This document shows, in pieces, positions 50,094 to 57,979 of a stretch of 64,000 nucleotides of DNA. Location of the stretch: contig NZ_JBFAPK010000045.1 in the NCBI RefSeq assembly GCF_040676675.1, positions 1-64,000 on the forward strand, in the 5' to 3' direction. The position numbers and the translations under genes were made by a program. Position 1 is the first letter of the stretch, and every line of letters begins with the position of its first letter. The notes under the pieces were generated by a model. It ran no database searches. It had not been told where the DNA came from and was given only the letters and a program-made list of their open reading frames with translations. Origin of the DNA: JBFAPK01 sp040676675 (GTDB lineage: Bacteria; Actinomycetota; Actinomycetes; Mycobacteriales; Micromonosporaceae).

Positions 50094-50809
50094 GCTGCGG
50101 CTCCGGTGATTGCGGCCACGATCGCCTCCGGGCTGGTTTCGGCGGTACGGAACTCGCCGGCGTTGCGGCCCAACCGCAGCACGACCGTGCGGTCGCTCAC
50201 GGCGCGGACGTCGGCGAGGTTGTGCGAGATGACGAGTACGGCCAGACCGCGGTCGCGCAGGCGCCGGATCAGGTCCAGCACCTGCGCGGTCTGCTCGACG
50301 CCGAGCGCGGCCGTGGGCTCGTCGAGGATGACCAGCCGCGGCTCGCCCACCAGCGCTCGGGCGATGGCGACGGACTGGCGCTGGCCGCCGGAGAGCATCG
50401 CGACCGGCACCTGGATGTCCTGGATCCGGACGTCCAACGAGGACAGCAGCGCCCGCGCGGCGCGTTCCATTTCGATCTTGCGGAGCACCGCCCAGCGGTG
50501 GCGCTCCGAGCCGAGGAACAGGTTGCCGACGACGTCGAGGTTCTCGGAGAGCGCGAGGTCCTGGTAGACGGTGGAGATGCCGAGGCTCCTGGCCTGATGG
50601 GGGTTGTTGATCTGTACGGGGACTCCGTCGTACTCGATCCGTCCCTCGTCCGCGGTCACCGCGCCGGAGATCACCTTCACCAGGGTGGACTTGCCGGCGC
50701 CGTTGTCGCCGACCAGCGCGACGACCTCGCCCGCGTCCAGGTGCAGGTCGACCGCGTCGAGTGCGCGTACCGCACCGAATCGCTTGGACACTCCTCGCGC
50801 CGCGAACAT
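50081..50809 (-). CDS. Sugar ABC transporter ATPase (single domain)
   Basis: 242 aa. Walker A GDNGAGKS, Q-loop VYQDLAL, signature LSGGQRQ, Walker B LVILDEPTAALG and H-loop ISHN are all intact. XylG/RbsA-type partners usually carry two fused ATPase halves (~500 aa); this has only the N-terminal half and so should work as a homodimer. GRIEYDGVPVQINNPHQARS is XylG-like. The start directly abuts the stop of the binding-protein gene with no gap. Confidence 0.93.
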   Translation of the reverse strand: MFAARGVSKRFGAVRALDAVDLHLDAGEVVALVGDNGAGKSTLVKVISGAVTADEGRIEYDGVPVQINNPHQARSLGISTVYQDLALSENLDVVGNLFLGSERHRWAVLRKIEMERAARALLSSLDVRIQDIQVPVAMLSGGQRQSVAIARALVGEPRLVILDEPTAALGVEQTAQVLDLIRRLRDRGLAVLVISHNLADVRAVSDRTVVLRLGRNAGEFRTAETSPEAIVAAITGAAAWPQ

Positions 50810-51889
50810 CTACTGGATTCCCGCCTTGCCGCAGGCGGCGGCCACGGCACCGGTACAGATCTGGCCGGGCTGGTAGAAGCCGTCCTTTACGATGGTGTCC
50901 TTGACCTTGTCGGCGGTGACCGCGATCGGATCGAGCAGGAACGCCGGGATCTCGGCCCCACCGTTGTCGACCTTGGTGGTCGCCGGGGGTTGCTCGCCCT
51001 TGGTCAGCGCCACCGCCAGCTCGGCGGACTTCTCGGCCTCGCTGCGGATGTCCAGGTAGACGGTCATGTACTGCTCGCCGGTCAGGATCCGCTGGACGGC
51101 GGCCAGCTCGGCGTCCTGTCCGGTAATCGGCGGCAGGGTGGTGTAGCCGGCCCGCTTCATGGCGGCGATCGCACCGCCCGCCATGCCGTCGTTGGCCGAG
51201 AGCACGCCGACGATGTTGTCCCGGCCGAGCGCCGTGATGGCCTGCTCCATCTGCTGCTGGGCCTTGTCGGGGCTCCAGTCCGGGGTGTCGAACTCGCGCC
51301 CGATCTGGACCTTGCCGTCGAGGACCTTGTGGGCACCGGACTTGTAGTCCGCGGAGCTGGGGTCCGTCGGCGCTCCGTTGATCATGACGATCTTGCCCTT
51401 GTCGGCCGTCCCCCTGGCGTTGAGGGCGTCCAGCAACGCCTGGCCCTGCACCTCTCCGACGCGGACGTTGTTGAAGGACACGTAGTACTCGTAGGAGATG
51501 CCCGAGATCAGCCGGTCGTACGCGATGACCGGCACCCTCTTCTGCCTGGCCTGGTTGACCAGGGAGGCGGCCGCGCTCGCGTCCACGGCGTCGAGCACCA
51601 GGACGTCGGCGCCCTGCGCCAGGGCCGCCTCGACCTGCTGCTGCTGTTTGGCGGCGTCCTGGTCGGCGTTGTTGTAGAGCAGCTTGCAGTTCGCGCAGAG
51701 CGCCTTGACCTTGGCCTCGAACAACGGCCGGTCGAACGCCTCGTAGCGCGTGGTCTTGGACTCGGGCAGGAACAGCGCGATCGTCGGCGCATCCCCCGCG
51801 GGCCCGCCGGAGCCGGAGCCCGACCCGCCGCCGCAGCCTGCGGCCAGCAACACGGCCGCCAGTGGGAGAAGGAACCACTTAGGTCTCAT
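50810..51889 (-). CDS. Sugar ABC transporter substrate-binding lipoprotein
   Basis: 359 aa. Lipoprotein signal with lipobox LLAAGC (Cys ~19) then a Gly/Ser linker. Periplasmic-binding (XylF/RbsB) fold: IALFLPESKTTRYEAFDRPL, QGADVLVLDAVDASAAASLV, VPVIAYDRLI, NIVGVLSANDGMAGGAIAAM, ITGQDAELAAVQRILTGEQY. Close in pattern to XylF/ChvE-type proteins that bind pyranose sugars; given the neighbours, glucosamine or a related amino sugar is an inference. First gene of the leftward operon and divergent from the ROK repressor. GAGAGG lies about 8 nt upstream of ATG 51889. Confidence 0.93.
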   Translation of the reverse strand: MRPKWFLLPLAAVLLAAGCGGGSGSGSGGPAGDAPTIALFLPESKTTRYEAFDRPLFEAKVKALCANCKLLYNNADQDAAKQQQQVEAALAQGADVLVLDAVDASAAASLVNQARQKRVPVIAYDRLISGISYEYYVSFNNVRVGEVQGQALLDALNARGTADKGKIVMINGAPTDPSSADYKSGAHKVLDGKVQIGREFDTPDWSPDKAQQQMEQAITALGRDNIVGVLSANDGMAGGAIAAMKRAGYTTLPPITGQDAELAAVQRILTGEQYMTVYLDIRSEAEKSAELAVALTKGEQPPATTKVDNGGAEIPAFLLDPIAVTADKVKDTIVKDGFYQPGQICTGAVAAACGKAGIQ

Positions 51890-51934
51890 GGGATACCTCT
51901 CGTCGGTGGTCCAGGGCAGCAGAATGCACCCTCA

Positions 51935-51952
51935 CAATGCCGTTTGGCAATG
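51935..51952. promoter_or_regulatory. ROK repressor operator dyad
   Basis: CAATGCC-GTTT-GGCAATG: a 7-bp dyad of form CAnTGCC/GGCAnTG with a 4-nt centre, in the 117-bp divergent region. It overlaps the -35 box of the repressor gene. Typical size and place for a ROK/NagC-type operator controlling both directions. Confidence 0.6.
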
Positions 51953-51972
51953 TCTCTAACGAAATTTGTATT
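51944..51972 (+). promoter_or_regulatory. Probable promoter of the ROK repressor gene
   Basis: TTGGCA (51944-51949), 17-nt spacer, TGTATT (51967-51972), leaving a ~28-nt leader to the GTG at 52007. The -35 lies inside the dyad, implying autoregulation. Confidence 0.5.
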
Positions 51973-52006
51973 GGACCTTTACGAAGTCGTGTGAGAGCGT
52001 GGGCGG

Positions 52007-53209
52007 GTGCCGACTCACCAGACCGCGAGCACGACGAGCGTGTTGCGGGTCATGAACGAGCGGGCGGTCTTCGGGGAGATCTTCCGGCTGGGTCCGGTGT
52101 CGCGGCCCGAGCTCGCCCAGGCCACCGGTCTGTCCAAGCCGACGATCTCGGTCGCGCTCGCCAACCTCGGCCGCGCAGGTCTGGTGCGGGAGGTCGGCCT
52201 GCGCGCGGGGGTCGCGGGCCGTTCCGCGCTGCTGTACGAGGTCCGTCCGGAGGCGGGTTGGGTGCTCGCCGTCGACATCGGACAGGCCTTCGTCCGGCTG
52301 GCCCTGGCCAACCTGGTGGGTACGGTCGTCACGCGGGTCGACGACCCGTCGGGCAGCCGGAACCCGACGGAGCTGCTCGCCCAGTTGACCGGGCTGGCCG
52401 ACCGGCTGACCGCGCAGGCCGGGATCGGCCGCGCCGACGTCACCCTCGCGGTCCTCGGTACCCCCGGCATCCACGACAAGAAGACCGGCGCGCTCCACCT
52501 CGCGCCGAACCTGCCCGGGTGGGACCGGCCCGGCGCCGTCGACCGGTTCTCGGCGGTTTCCGCGTCGCCGTACCTGGTGGAGAACGACATCGACCTGGCC
52601 GCGGTCGGCGAGGCGACCTACGGTCTGGGCCGGGGGGTCGCGCACTTCGCCTACGTGTCGATCGGCACCGGCATCGGCATGGGCATCATGATCGACGGCA
52701 AGCTCTACCGCGGCTCGCGGGGCGGCGCCGGCGAGATCTCCTACCTGCCGATCGGTGAGGGCGATCCGGTGCTGGACGACCCGGCCGCCATCCGCCGCGG
52801 CATGTTCGAGTCGGTGGCCTCGGCCGACGGCATCGTCGCGGCGGCCCAGCGGCTGGGCTGGGCGCAGGCGACCAGCGCCAAGGAGGTCTTCGACGCGGCG
52901 CGGGCCGGCGATCCGATCGCCCGGCGCGCGGTGGAGGTGGAGGTCAACCACGTCGCGCACGGCCTGGCCGCGGTGGCCGCGGTGCTCGACCCGGAACTCG
53001 TCGTACTCGGCGGCGGTGTCGGGGTGCAGGGCGGCGACCTGCTGATCGGTCCGGTCCAGCACCGCCTGCGGCACCTCGTGGCGCTGCAGCCCCCGCGGAT
53101 CGAGGTCTCCACGCTCGGCGCCGACGCCGTGCTCATGGGCGCGGTGGCCGTCGGCGTCACCGCCGCCCGCGATCTCGTGCTGGACCGTACCGTGGCCGCG
53201 AACGGCTAG
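52007..53209 (+). CDS. ROK-family transcriptional repressor (XylR/NagC type)
   Basis: 400 aa from GTG 52007. N-terminal winged helix-turn-helix (~10-75: GEIFRLGPVSRPELAQATGL, SKPTISVALANLGRAGLV) followed by a ROK sugar-binding domain (VLAVDIGQAFVRLALANLVG, ENDIDLAAVGEATYG, SIGTGIGMGI, GGAGEISYLPIG). The zinc-binding Cys cluster is replaced by GEGDPVLDDPAAIRRGM, as often in ROK repressors. Expected to release its operator when the sugar or sugar phosphate binds. Divergent from the importer/kinase/deacetylase/glucosaminidase operon, which it most likely controls through the dyad at 51935. Confidence 0.92.
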   Translation: MPTHQTASTTSVLRVMNERAVFGEIFRLGPVSRPELAQATGLSKPTISVALANLGRAGLVREVGLRAGVAGRSALLYEVRPEAGWVLAVDIGQAFVRLALANLVGTVVTRVDDPSGSRNPTELLAQLTGLADRLTAQAGIGRADVTLAVLGTPGIHDKKTGALHLAPNLPGWDRPGAVDRFSAVSASPYLVENDIDLAAVGEATYGLGRGVAHFAYVSIGTGIGMGIMIDGKLYRGSRGGAGEISYLPIGEGDPVLDDPAAIRRGMFESVASADGIVAAAQRLGWAQATSAKEVFDAARAGDPIARRAVEVEVNHVAHGLAAVAAVLDPELVVLGGGVGVQGGDLLIGPVQHRLRHLVALQPPRIEVSTLGADAVLMGAVAVGVTAARDLVLDRTVAANG

Positions 53210-53326
53210 GCCGCGTCCTGGTAGATCGTCGATCCGCGCGGGCGGTGGATGCCAGCCGTCGCCGCCCAGGGGCTGGGTTCGGGACGGATATGCTCGTCGA
53301 CGAGGCAGCACGTCCCCGCGTCGGGG

Positions 53327-53342
53327 CAGGAATCGATCCGAG
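53327..53342 (+). promoter_or_regulatory. LacI-type operator half-match ahead of lacI
   Basis: CAGGAATCGATCCGAG matches the perfect operator at 59455 at 10 of 16 positions, including the GAATCGAT core. It lies 8 nt before the lacI ATG and overlaps the ribosome site, suggesting autoregulation. Confidence 0.4.
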
Positions 53343-53350
53343 GGCGGTGT

Positions 53351-54364
53351 ATGAACATCGGCGAGATCGCCCGCCGGGCGGGGGTGTCCCGCAGCACCGT
53401 GTCCTACGTGCTGAGCGGGAAACGGACCGTGTCGGAGGCGACCCGGCAGCGGATCCAGGCGGTCATCGACGAGCTGGACTACCGACCCAACGCCAGCGCC
53501 CGCGCGCTCAAGGAGGGACGCACCCGCACCCTCGGACTGGTGATCCCCCCGGCGAGCCAGCGATTGACCGACATGCAGCTGGGCTTCGTCGCCAGCGTCG
53601 TCGAGGCCGCCGCCCGCCACGACCTCGACGTGCTGCTGTCCCCGTCCGGCGGCGACCATGACCGGTCGTTCGAGCGGATAGTCACCGGGCGTCGGGTGGA
53701 CGGTGTGATTCTGATGGAGATCCGGTTGGCGGACGACCGGGTGCTCCGGCTGACCAAGGCCGGCCTGCCGTTCGTCACGATCGGGCGGACCGCCGAGCCG
53801 CACGGCATGAGCTGGGTCGACATCGACTACGCCGGGCTGATCGCCCGGTGCGTGCACCACCTGGCCGATCTGGGGCACCGGCACGTGGCACTCGTGAACC
53901 GTTCCGCCGAGTTGGTGGCCGCGGGCTATGGCCCCAGCCATCGAGCGCTGGCTGGTTTCCGGGCGGCGGCGGAGGAGCGGGGCCTGACCGGTGTGGAGGT
54001 CTGCTGCGGTGACGACACGGCCGCCGGCGAGGCATGCGTGGAACAACTGCTCGCGACGCATCCGGACGTCACCGCGGTGGCCACCATCAACGAGGCCGCG
54101 CTACCTGGAATGCAGCGTGCCCTGACCGGCGCCGGGCTGTCCGTGCCGGGCGACTTCTCCGTCACCGGCGTCGCCGCCCGGCACTGGGCCGAGGATTTCC
54201 GCCCGCCGTTGACCGCCGCGGATGTTCCGATGGTCGAGATGGGCGCCGAGGCGGTGTCACTGCTGCTGGAGATCATCGCCACGCCCGGGGCCGTCCCCCG
54301 CCACCGGCTGTACAGCCCGCCCATCTCGTTGCGGTCCAGCACCGGTCCAGCCTGGTCCCGCTGA
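53351..54364 (+). CDS. LacI-family transcriptional regulator
   Basis: 337 aa from ATG 53351 (GAGGGCGG upstream); an upstream in-frame extension is not supported because the LacI domain starts exactly here. Helix-turn-helix MNIGEIARRAGVSRSTVSYV with hinge YRPNASARALKEGRT, then the periplasmic-binding-like effector domain (LGLVIPPASQRLTDMQLGFV, RVDGVILMEIRLADDRVLRL, LGHRHVALVNRS). The convergent neighbours are a glycosidase and a CUT1 sugar importer, so it is probably their repressor, and matching operators lie ahead of the importer and of the secreted glycosidase at 59519. Confidence 0.94.
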   Translation: MNIGEIARRAGVSRSTVSYVLSGKRTVSEATRQRIQAVIDELDYRPNASARALKEGRTRTLGLVIPPASQRLTDMQLGFVASVVEAAARHDLDVLLSPSGGDHDRSFERIVTGRRVDGVILMEIRLADDRVLRLTKAGLPFVTIGRTAEPHGMSWVDIDYAGLIARCVHHLADLGHRHVALVNRSAELVAAGYGPSHRALAGFRAAAEERGLTGVEVCCGDDTAAGEACVEQLLATHPDVTAVATINEAALPGMQRALTGAGLSVPGDFSVTGVAARHWAEDFRPPLTAADVPMVEMGAEAVSLLLEIIATPGAVPRHRLYSPPISLRSSTGPAWSR

Positions 54365-54424
54365 CCCGGCGAGGGCGGGGAACTGCCTCGGTGGCCCGGA
54401 CCGGACCCCGCTCGGTCGACGCGA

Positions 54425-56137
54425 CTACCCACCCGTGGTTCGCCGCTGCTCCTGGGCGGCGGCGAGGATGAGGTAACTGCTGGCCGTCCAGGTGTAGGCG
54501 CGGTCCCTGAGGCCGGCGCCGGTCTCGGCGTCGAAGTTCTCCGCGAATCCGGACTTCTCACACAGCGCGAGAAATCGTCGACTGATGTCGTCGGCGATCC
54601 TGGTCTGCCCGGCCCGCCGCAGGCCGTCCTCGACCAGAACGGTGGAGGGTGCCCAGATGGGCCCGCGCCAGTAGCCGTCGGCGACGTAGTGGACCGAGTC
54701 CGGTGGCTCGGTGGCCAGCCCGTGCGTGGTCAGGTGGGTTTCGGCGCCCCGAGCCAGTACGGCGGCGACCGGCGCCGGCAGGTCGGCCCCGAGCGCGACG
54801 GGCATCAGGTCGAGCAGGCTGCGACCCGCCCGCCGTCGTCCGGTCCGGGGGCTACGGGCGGTGAAGCGTTCGCCGTCCCACAGGTCCCGGAACATGGCCC
54901 CGCGGATCCGGTCGGCCTCCCGGGACCACCGGTCGGCGGGCTCGCCCAGTTCGGTGGCGAGGTCGGCCAGGCAGCGAAGCTGCGAGACCAGGAACGCGGC
55001 GAGGTCGGCCGTCTGCAGGACCCGGTCGTCGTCGAAGGTAGTCGCGTTGTCCCAGCCACTGTCGTTGCCATGCTGGTAGTGGGGCAGCTCCTGGCCGGGG
55101 GCTCGGCGCGCGTCGAGCCAGAACCCGGTCCAGCGGGCCAGCCGGTCGTACGTCTCGGCCAGCGCCGCCCGGTCCGGCGGCTGCGGAAGGCGTCGGCGTA
55201 CATGTCGTAGGGCCCAGCCGTGGATGGGGGGCTTGACGTAGTTGTGCAGGACCTCGGAGTGAGCCACCGAGTCGGGTAGGGCGCCCAACTCGTCCTGGTG
55301 GTCGAACGGCAGTTGGAACTGGTGCCAGGCCAGTTCCGGCTCGCCGGCCGCCAGGGCGATCGCGTTGAAACAGTGGTCCCAGCTCCACACCTTGTCCATC
55401 CAGTGCTTGGACATCAGGACGGCCGGCCGGGTGACGAAGCCCGCCGGGGCGACGGTGGCCGACCACAGCACGTACGCGGCCAGTTCGGCGGCCGGGGTGT
55501 TCGGGCCGCGCCACGGTGCGACCGCGTCGACGAACGCGGCGAACTCGGCGCTCCGGTCACGGCACAACTGCTCGAAGGTGACAGACCCGGCGTACGGACG
55601 GCGGGCGGTGGCGTACTCCTCGATCGCGATCTCCCAGGACCGGTCGGCGGCGAGTTCGAGGAAGCGGTCGGCGGTGCCGAGCGCCTCCACGCCGTCGGAC
55701 CGCCGGAGAGCGCCGGAGAGCACCGTGATCCGGTAGCGGCGACCGGTCTCGTACGAGGTGAACACGTGTGACCCGTCGACCGGGTCCAGGTAGAGGTAGG
55801 TGCCGCTGAACGGGGTGAGGGTGCTCGCGGCCGCCGCTACCCGCAGGCCGAGCCGCCGGCCCCGGATCCGCAGGGTGTCCGTCCCGTCGTAGACGGCCTC
55901 GATGCGGTCCACGCCGTTCCGCCAGCTCAGCAGCGTGGGCGTGGCGACGACCGTGCTGCCGGCGACCGTGGGGGCGAGGCGCAGTACGGGATGCAGCCCG
56001 GTCTGGTGGGAGACCAGGTGCAGGTCGTCGGCGTACGTCTGCTCGGCTACCACGGGTGAGATGTCGAACCAGGATCCGCGGTAGCTGAAGGGGATCTCCT
56101 GGATGGGAAACTCCGGACCGGACGGGGCGACGGTCAT
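54425..56137 (-). CDS. Cytosolic GH63-like glycoside hydrolase
   Basis: 570 aa, no signal peptide. After an N-terminal beta domain (~1-180) comes an (alpha/alpha)6 barrel with KHWMDKVWSWDHCFNAIALA (Asp254), HGNDSGWDNATTFD (Asp359), a YWRGPIWAPS block near residue 500 and GFAENFDAETGAG near 535. W.WDH, NDSG.DN and YWRGPIW are shared by GH63 enzymes (YgjK, mannosylglycerate hydrolase and relatives), where the Asp of the WDH region and a C-terminal Glu act as acid and base. Likely cleaves an imported alpha-linked oligosaccharide. Last gene of the importer operon, 32 nt after the second permease, and convergent with lacI. Confidence 0.82.
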   Translation of the reverse strand: MTVAPSGPEFPIQEIPFSYRGSWFDISPVVAEQTYADDLHLVSHQTGLHPVLRLAPTVAGSTVVATPTLLSWRNGVDRIEAVYDGTDTLRIRGRRLGLRVAAAASTLTPFSGTYLYLDPVDGSHVFTSYETGRRYRITVLSGALRRSDGVEALGTADRFLELAADRSWEIAIEEYATARRPYAGSVTFEQLCRDRSAEFAAFVDAVAPWRGPNTPAAELAAYVLWSATVAPAGFVTRPAVLMSKHWMDKVWSWDHCFNAIALAAGEPELAWHQFQLPFDHQDELGALPDSVAHSEVLHNYVKPPIHGWALRHVRRRLPQPPDRAALAETYDRLARWTGFWLDARRAPGQELPHYQHGNDSGWDNATTFDDDRVLQTADLAAFLVSQLRCLADLATELGEPADRWSREADRIRGAMFRDLWDGERFTARSPRTGRRRAGRSLLDLMPVALGADLPAPVAAVLARGAETHLTTHGLATEPPDSVHYVADGYWRGPIWAPSTVLVEDGLRRAGQTRIADDISRRFLALCEKSGFAENFDAETGAGLRDRAYTWTASSYLILAAAQEQRRTTGG

Positions 56138-56169
56138 GGGCGGCGGGTGCCTCTCTGTAGTGCGGGTGG

Positions 56170-56994
56170 TCAGTCCTTGACGGCGCCGGCGGTCACGCCC
56201 GTCGAGACGTACCGCTGGGCCAGGACCAGCAGCACGGCGGCGGGGACGGAGGCGACGACAGCGGTGGCCATGATGGCGTTCCACTGCTGGTTGTTGTTGC
56301 CGATGTAGCGGTAGATGCCGAGGGTGATCGGCTGGTGGTCGCCGCCGCCGGCGAGGGTCGAGGCGAAGATGAAGTCCGACCAGGACCACAGGAACGCGAA
56401 CAGCGACACCGTGATGATCGAATTGCGGCTGAGCGGCAGCACGACCGACCAGAACGTCCGCAGCCGGCCGGCGCCGTCGACCACGGCGGCCTGGAGCAGT
56501 TCGTCGGGTATTCCGGACATGAAGGCCGTGAAGATCAACACGGCGAACGGCACCGCCAGTGTCGAGTCGGCCAGGATCAGGCCGGGCAGCGTGTTCAGGA
56601 CGCCGAGGTTGAGATAGATGGCGTAGAAGCCCATCGCCATGATGATTCCCGGGATCATCTGCGCGATCAGCAGCACGAAGCTCAGGGCCGGACCGCCGGG
56701 CGGTCGGAGCTTCGCCAGCGCGTATCCGGCGGGGGCGGCCAGCGCCACCGTCAGCAGCACCGTGCCGAGGCCGACCAGGAGGCTGGTGCCCAGGTACGGC
56801 AGTTGTTGGTCGAGCACCGCCCGGTAGCCGTCCAACGTCGCGTTGGTCGGGATGAGGTGCGGAGGGTCGGCCCGCATGTCCTGGTCCCGGGTGAGCGAGA
56901 CGTTGACCATCCAATAGACGGGGAAGAGCATGAGCCCGGTCAGCACCAGGCCGATACCGGTCTTCCACCAGGCTCGGGGTGTCGACGTCCTCAT
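56170..56994 (-). CDS. Sugar ABC transporter permease (MalG type)
   Basis: 274 aa from ATG 56994, overlapping the stop of the first permease as ATGA. Six spans; the EAA loop reads IPDELLQAAVVDGAGRLRTF then WSVVLPLSR. N-terminal ALFPVYW-like segment (GLMLFPVYWMVNVSLTR) and C-terminal QRYVSTGVTAGAVKD are classic for MalG/CUT1 permeases. Works with the MalF-type permease and the lipoprotein; no ATPase is encoded here, so a shared MsiK-type ATPase elsewhere is expected. Confidence 0.94.
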   Translation of the reverse strand: MRTSTPRAWWKTGIGLVLTGLMLFPVYWMVNVSLTRDQDMRADPPHLIPTNATLDGYRAVLDQQLPYLGTSLLVGLGTVLLTVALAAPAGYALAKLRPPGGPALSFVLLIAQMIPGIIMAMGFYAIYLNLGVLNTLPGLILADSTLAVPFAVLIFTAFMSGIPDELLQAAVVDGAGRLRTFWSVVLPLSRNSIITVSLFAFLWSWSDFIFASTLAGGGDHQPITLGIYRYIGNNNQQWNAIMATAVVASVPAAVLLVLAQRYVSTGVTAGAVKD

Positions 56995-57962
56995 CGCAGC
57001 TGCCGCCTCCGCTCGATCCGGAGGTAGCCGAGCCCGGCGATCAGGGCCATCACGATGAGCAGGTTGCCGACGGCGGCGCCCGGTCCGAAGTCGGGCAGCA
57101 GGTTGCCGAAGCCGAGTCGGTACGACCAGGTGGCGAGCGTGGCCGAGGAGCCGGTCGGGCCACCCCTGGTCATGATCCAGATGACGTCGAAGACCTTCAG
57201 CGTGTAGATCAGCCCCAGCAGCAGCGTGATCGCGGAGACGGGGCGCAGCACCGGGAAGGTGATCCACCAGAACCGCTGCCATCCCGTCGCGCCGTCGAGC
57301 GCGGACGCCTCGTAGATCTCGGTCGGGATCGCCTGCAGGCCGCTGTAGAGGACCACGAGATTGAACGGGATGCCGATCCAGACGTTCGCGATGATCACCG
57401 AGGTGAGCGACCAGCTCGGCGAGGTGAGCCAGTGGACCGGGTGGATGCCCACGACGCCGAGCGCCGCGTTGACCAGACCCGAGTCGCTGTTGAGCAACCA
57501 CGACCAGGTCGACGCCGAGACGATCAGCGGCAGCAGCCACGGTACGAGGATCAACGCCCGCAGCGTGCGCGACAGCGGGAAATGCCGGTGGAAGAAGAGC
57601 GCCAGGGCCATCCCGATGGTGAACTGGAAGGCGAGCGACGCCGCGGTGAAGACCAGGGTGTGCGCCAGGGTCGGTCCGAAGGCCGGATCGGTCAGCACCG
57701 TCCGGTAGTTGTCGAGGCCGGCGAAGGGCGCGCCGCCCCGCACGAAGGAGCGGACGGTGTACTCGCGCAGGCTCAACTCGACGTTGCGGCAGAGCGGGTA
57801 CGCGTAGAACGCCGCGAGGTAGCCGGTCACGGGTGCCAGGAAGCCCCACGCCAGCCAGCGGCTGGACCGGCGGGTGCGGGACCGGACCGGCCCGGGTGGA
57901 GCGTCCGGCGCCGCCCCACCCTGGTCTCGTACCGTGGCGGGCGGCCGTGTCGTAGAGGGCAC
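56991..57962 (-). CDS. Sugar ABC transporter permease (MalF type)
   Basis: About 323 aa from GTG 57962, 17 nt after the binding-protein stop; longer in-frame starts would run into that gene. A basic N-terminus, then six spans. Family marks: FLAPVTGYLAAFYAYPLCRN, FAGLDNYRTVLTDPAF and the EAA loop IPTEIYEASALDGATGWQRF then WWITFPVLRP. CUT1/MalF-type importer subunit, coupled to the next permease by ATGA overlap. Confidence 0.92.
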   Translation of the reverse strand: MPSTTRPPATVRDQGGAAPDAPPGPVRSRTRRSSRWLAWGFLAPVTGYLAAFYAYPLCRNVELSLREYTVRSFVRGGAPFAGLDNYRTVLTDPAFGPTLAHTLVFTAASLAFQFTIGMALALFFHRHFPLSRTLRALILVPWLLPLIVSASTWSWLLNSDSGLVNAALGVVGIHPVHWLTSPSWSLTSVIIANVWIGIPFNLVVLYSGLQAIPTEIYEASALDGATGWQRFWWITFPVLRPVSAITLLLGLIYTLKVFDVIWIMTRGGPTGSSATLATWSYRLGFGNLLPDFGPGAAVGNLLIVMALIAGLGYLRIERRRQLR

Positions 57963-57979
57963 TGGTCGGCTCGTCGCGC

